The notes under the pieces are model-generated. The model saw only the letters and a list, made by a program, of their open reading frames with translations, had not been told where the DNA came from and did no database searches. From Synechococcaceae bacterium WB4_1_0192 (GTDB lineage Bacteria; Cyanobacteriota; Cyanobacteriia; PCC-6307; Cyanobiaceae): a DNA stretch of 7,560 bases. The stretch lies in assembly GCA_009926195.1 (NCBI GenBank), contig RFPK01000092.1, forward strand, positions 1 through 7,560, read 5' to 3'. A program made the translations under genes and the position numbers. This document shows, one piece after another, positions 6,998-7,560 of this stretch. The first letter of the stretch is position 1. Every line of letters begins with the position of its first letter.

Positions 6998-7011
6998 GGC
7001 GGAGGTTCAGT

Positions 7012-7047
7012 CCGGCTCAGGCCGGGCGCGGTTCCGGCGGAAGCCGG
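7012..7047 (-). promoter_or_regulatory. Twin GC hairpins in the pdhB leader
   Basis: Reading the - strand, CCGGC-TTCC-GCCGG (7047-7034) and CCGGC-CTGA-GCCGG (7025-7012) form two 5-bp stems with four-base loops. They are separated by 8 nt and end 14 nt before the pdhB GTG. The stem sequence is identical in both, so each half could also pair with the other hairpin's partner, giving alternative folds. No T-run follows, so this is not a standard intrinsic terminator. A role in translation control or mRNA processing between the microprotein and pdhB is inference; in DNA this GC-rich, short stems can arise by chance. Confidence 0.35.
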
Positions 7048-7065
7048 TGGTGCGGCCAACTTATC

Positions 7066-7161
7066 TCAACCGCCCGCGGCGAAGGTGGCGAGCAGAAGCA
7101 CGGACAGCAGCATGCCGGGGGAGAGCAGCAGCACCAGCAGCTGCAGGTCGTGGCCGGTCAT
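7066..7161 (-). CDS. 31-residue single-TM microprotein upstream of pdhB
   Basis: The - strand ATG at 7161 opens a 31-codon frame ending TGA at 7068-7066. The protein starts MTGHDLQLLVLLL, continues SPGMLLSVLLLATF and ends AAGG. It has a short polar N-terminus with one acidic residue (D5), then an unbroken hydrophobic helix from about 7 to 28 with a central SPG, and no basic residue apart from H4. Such single-span proteins of 30-40 residues are common as peripheral subunits of cyanobacterial photosynthetic and respiratory complexes, but I do not recognise this as a named Psb, Pet, Psa or Ndh subunit. It fills an otherwise empty stretch between the DUF3082-like gene (49 nt upstream) and pdhB (68 nt downstream), on the same strand. 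No Shine-Dalgarno is visible, which is common here. Confidence rests on the clean hydrophobic profile and position only. Confidence 0.55.
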   Translation of the reverse strand: MTGHDLQLLVLLLSPGMLLSVLLLATFAAGG

Positions 7162-7210
7162 GGGCGCGGGAGCCGGATGGGCCTCAGGCTAGGCAGATTC
7201 CCGCTGTCGG
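7162..7210. other. Short spacer between the DUF3082-like gene and the microprotein
   Basis: This 49-nt stretch has no open frame with a start, no convincing -10/-35 pair and no terminator-like stem with T-run. If the microprotein and pdhB have their own promoter it is not recognisable here by eye; read-through from the upstream gene is the simpler view. Confidence 0.4.
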
Positions 7211-7560
7211 CTAGGGCGTGTCTTCAGCTTCACGCCAACCGGGCATCAGGCTGCGGATGCAGGTGAGCAGCAGGCCCAGCCCAACGAAGGCGAAGGTGAA
7301 CGTGGCCAGGAAGGTCATGCCCACGATCAGGGTCTTCATGAACACCGCGATGCTCTGGGCGAAGCGGGCGTCGTAGTGGGGCGGATGCTCGCCGTAGTAG
7401 CCCACCACGCGGCCCGAGAGCTGCAGGGCCAGCCAGGCGAAGCCGAAGCTGGTCAGCGAACCGCTCAGGAAGCTCAGCGGCCCCTTGCGCGGACGGGCGC
7501 CGGGCCCGGCCGGGCTGGGCTGCCCGGAAACGGGCTGTCCTGAAACTGACTGTCCTGAAA
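7211..7560 (-). CDS. DUF3082-like membrane protein, N-terminus beyond the window
   Basis: The frame is open from the right edge to a TAG at 7213-7211; 115 full codons are visible. After a Ser/Gly/Gln/Pro-rich leader comes a basic stretch (GARPRKG), a first hydrophobic segment (LSFLSGSLTSFGFAWLALQL), the conserved-looking linker VVGYYGEHPPHYDARFAQSI, and a second and longer hydrophobic segment (VFMKTLIVGMTFLATFTFAF, then VGLGLLLTC). It ends IRSLMPGWREAEDTP. The arrangement and the HPPHY and KTLIVGM-FLATF motifs fit DUF3082, a cyanobacterial and plastid membrane family of unknown function; assignment is from memory of the family. The internal GTG at 7408 is not the start, since the first hydrophobic segment lies upstream. 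The true start lies outside the window. It is the first visible gene of the - strand block. Confidence 0.8.
   Translation of the reverse strand, partial: SGQSVSGQPVSGQPSPAGPGARPRKGPLSFLSGSLTSFGFAWLALQLSGRVVGYYGEHPPHYDARFAQSIAVFMKTLIVGMTFLATFTFAFVGLGLLLTCIRSLMPGWREAEDTP
7521..7560 (-). repeat. 15-nt tandem repeat encoding V-S-G-Q-(P/S)
   Basis: On the + strand, 7521-7535 (TGCCCGGAAACGGGC), 7536-7550 (TGTCCTGAAACTGAC) and 7551-7560 (TGTCCTGAAA, cut by the edge) are successive copies of a 15-nt unit. The last two copies match at all 10 shared bases; the first has diverged at several. On the coding strand this yields SGQSV-SGQPV-SGQPS in the leader of the DUF3082-like protein. The less GC-rich, repetitive DNA suggests a flexible linker that can change length by slippage; the array probably continues past the window. 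Confidence 0.7.

Noticed and set aside
7055..7068. - strand GATAAG near the microprotein stop as a -10 box for pdhB
   Set aside because: No -35 partner at proper spacing and only a partial match; in the one AT-richer spot of a GC-rich leader this is weak evidence.
6479..7192. 237-codon + strand frame opposite pdhB and its leader
   Set aside because: Low-complexity His/Gly/Ala-rich antisense of a strongly recognised pdhB; it also runs through the microprotein and leader with no recognisable motif.

Overview
The window is high-GC DNA (mostly G or C at third codon positions) with a typical picocyanobacterial gene set: Psb28, SecD and SecF as separate proteins, pyruvate dehydrogenase E1 beta, two AI-2E-family permeases and a DUF3082-like membrane protein. 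Together with the tight gene packing and sparse Shine-Dalgarno signals this points to a Cyanobium/Synechococcus-type picocyanobacterium. That assignment is inferred from protein content; no marker-gene search was possible.

The layout is two convergent blocks. Left block, + strand: a 5'-truncated mnmH/selU (45-812), psb28 (836-1207), and two tandem AI-2E-family permease genes (1173-2276 and 2273-3277). Gaps are 23 nt or less, or the genes overlap. Right block, - strand, in transcription order: a DUF3082-like membrane protein cut by the right edge (7560-7211), an unlisted 31-residue single-TM microprotein (7161-7066), pdhB (6997-6014), secD (6012-4513), secF (4499-3522) and a 71-residue two-helix protein (3517-3302). 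From pdhB onward the spacings are 1, 13 and 4 nt, so these four genes are almost certainly co-transcribed and probably translationally coupled. The blocks meet in a 24-nt gap at 3278-3301 with no convincing terminator.

Functionally the left block combines tRNA wobble-uridine modification, PSII assembly and membrane transport. The right block couples acetyl-CoA production to the SecDF part of the protein-export machinery. Most of this is ordinary housekeeping.

The least expected features are these. At the left edge, bases 1-44 are an exact inverted copy of 89-132 and mnmH is cut just where its active-site loop should begin; this looks more like a fold-back chimera than biology. The 31-aa microprotein lies upstream of pdhB. 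Two hairpins with identical stems sit in the pdhB leader. The 71-aa membrane protein is attached to secF. A CCTCC-N3-start arrangement occurs at both pdhB and secF. I see no RNA genes, CRISPR arrays, insertion sequences, phage genes or defence systems, and no evidence of a new multi-gene system.
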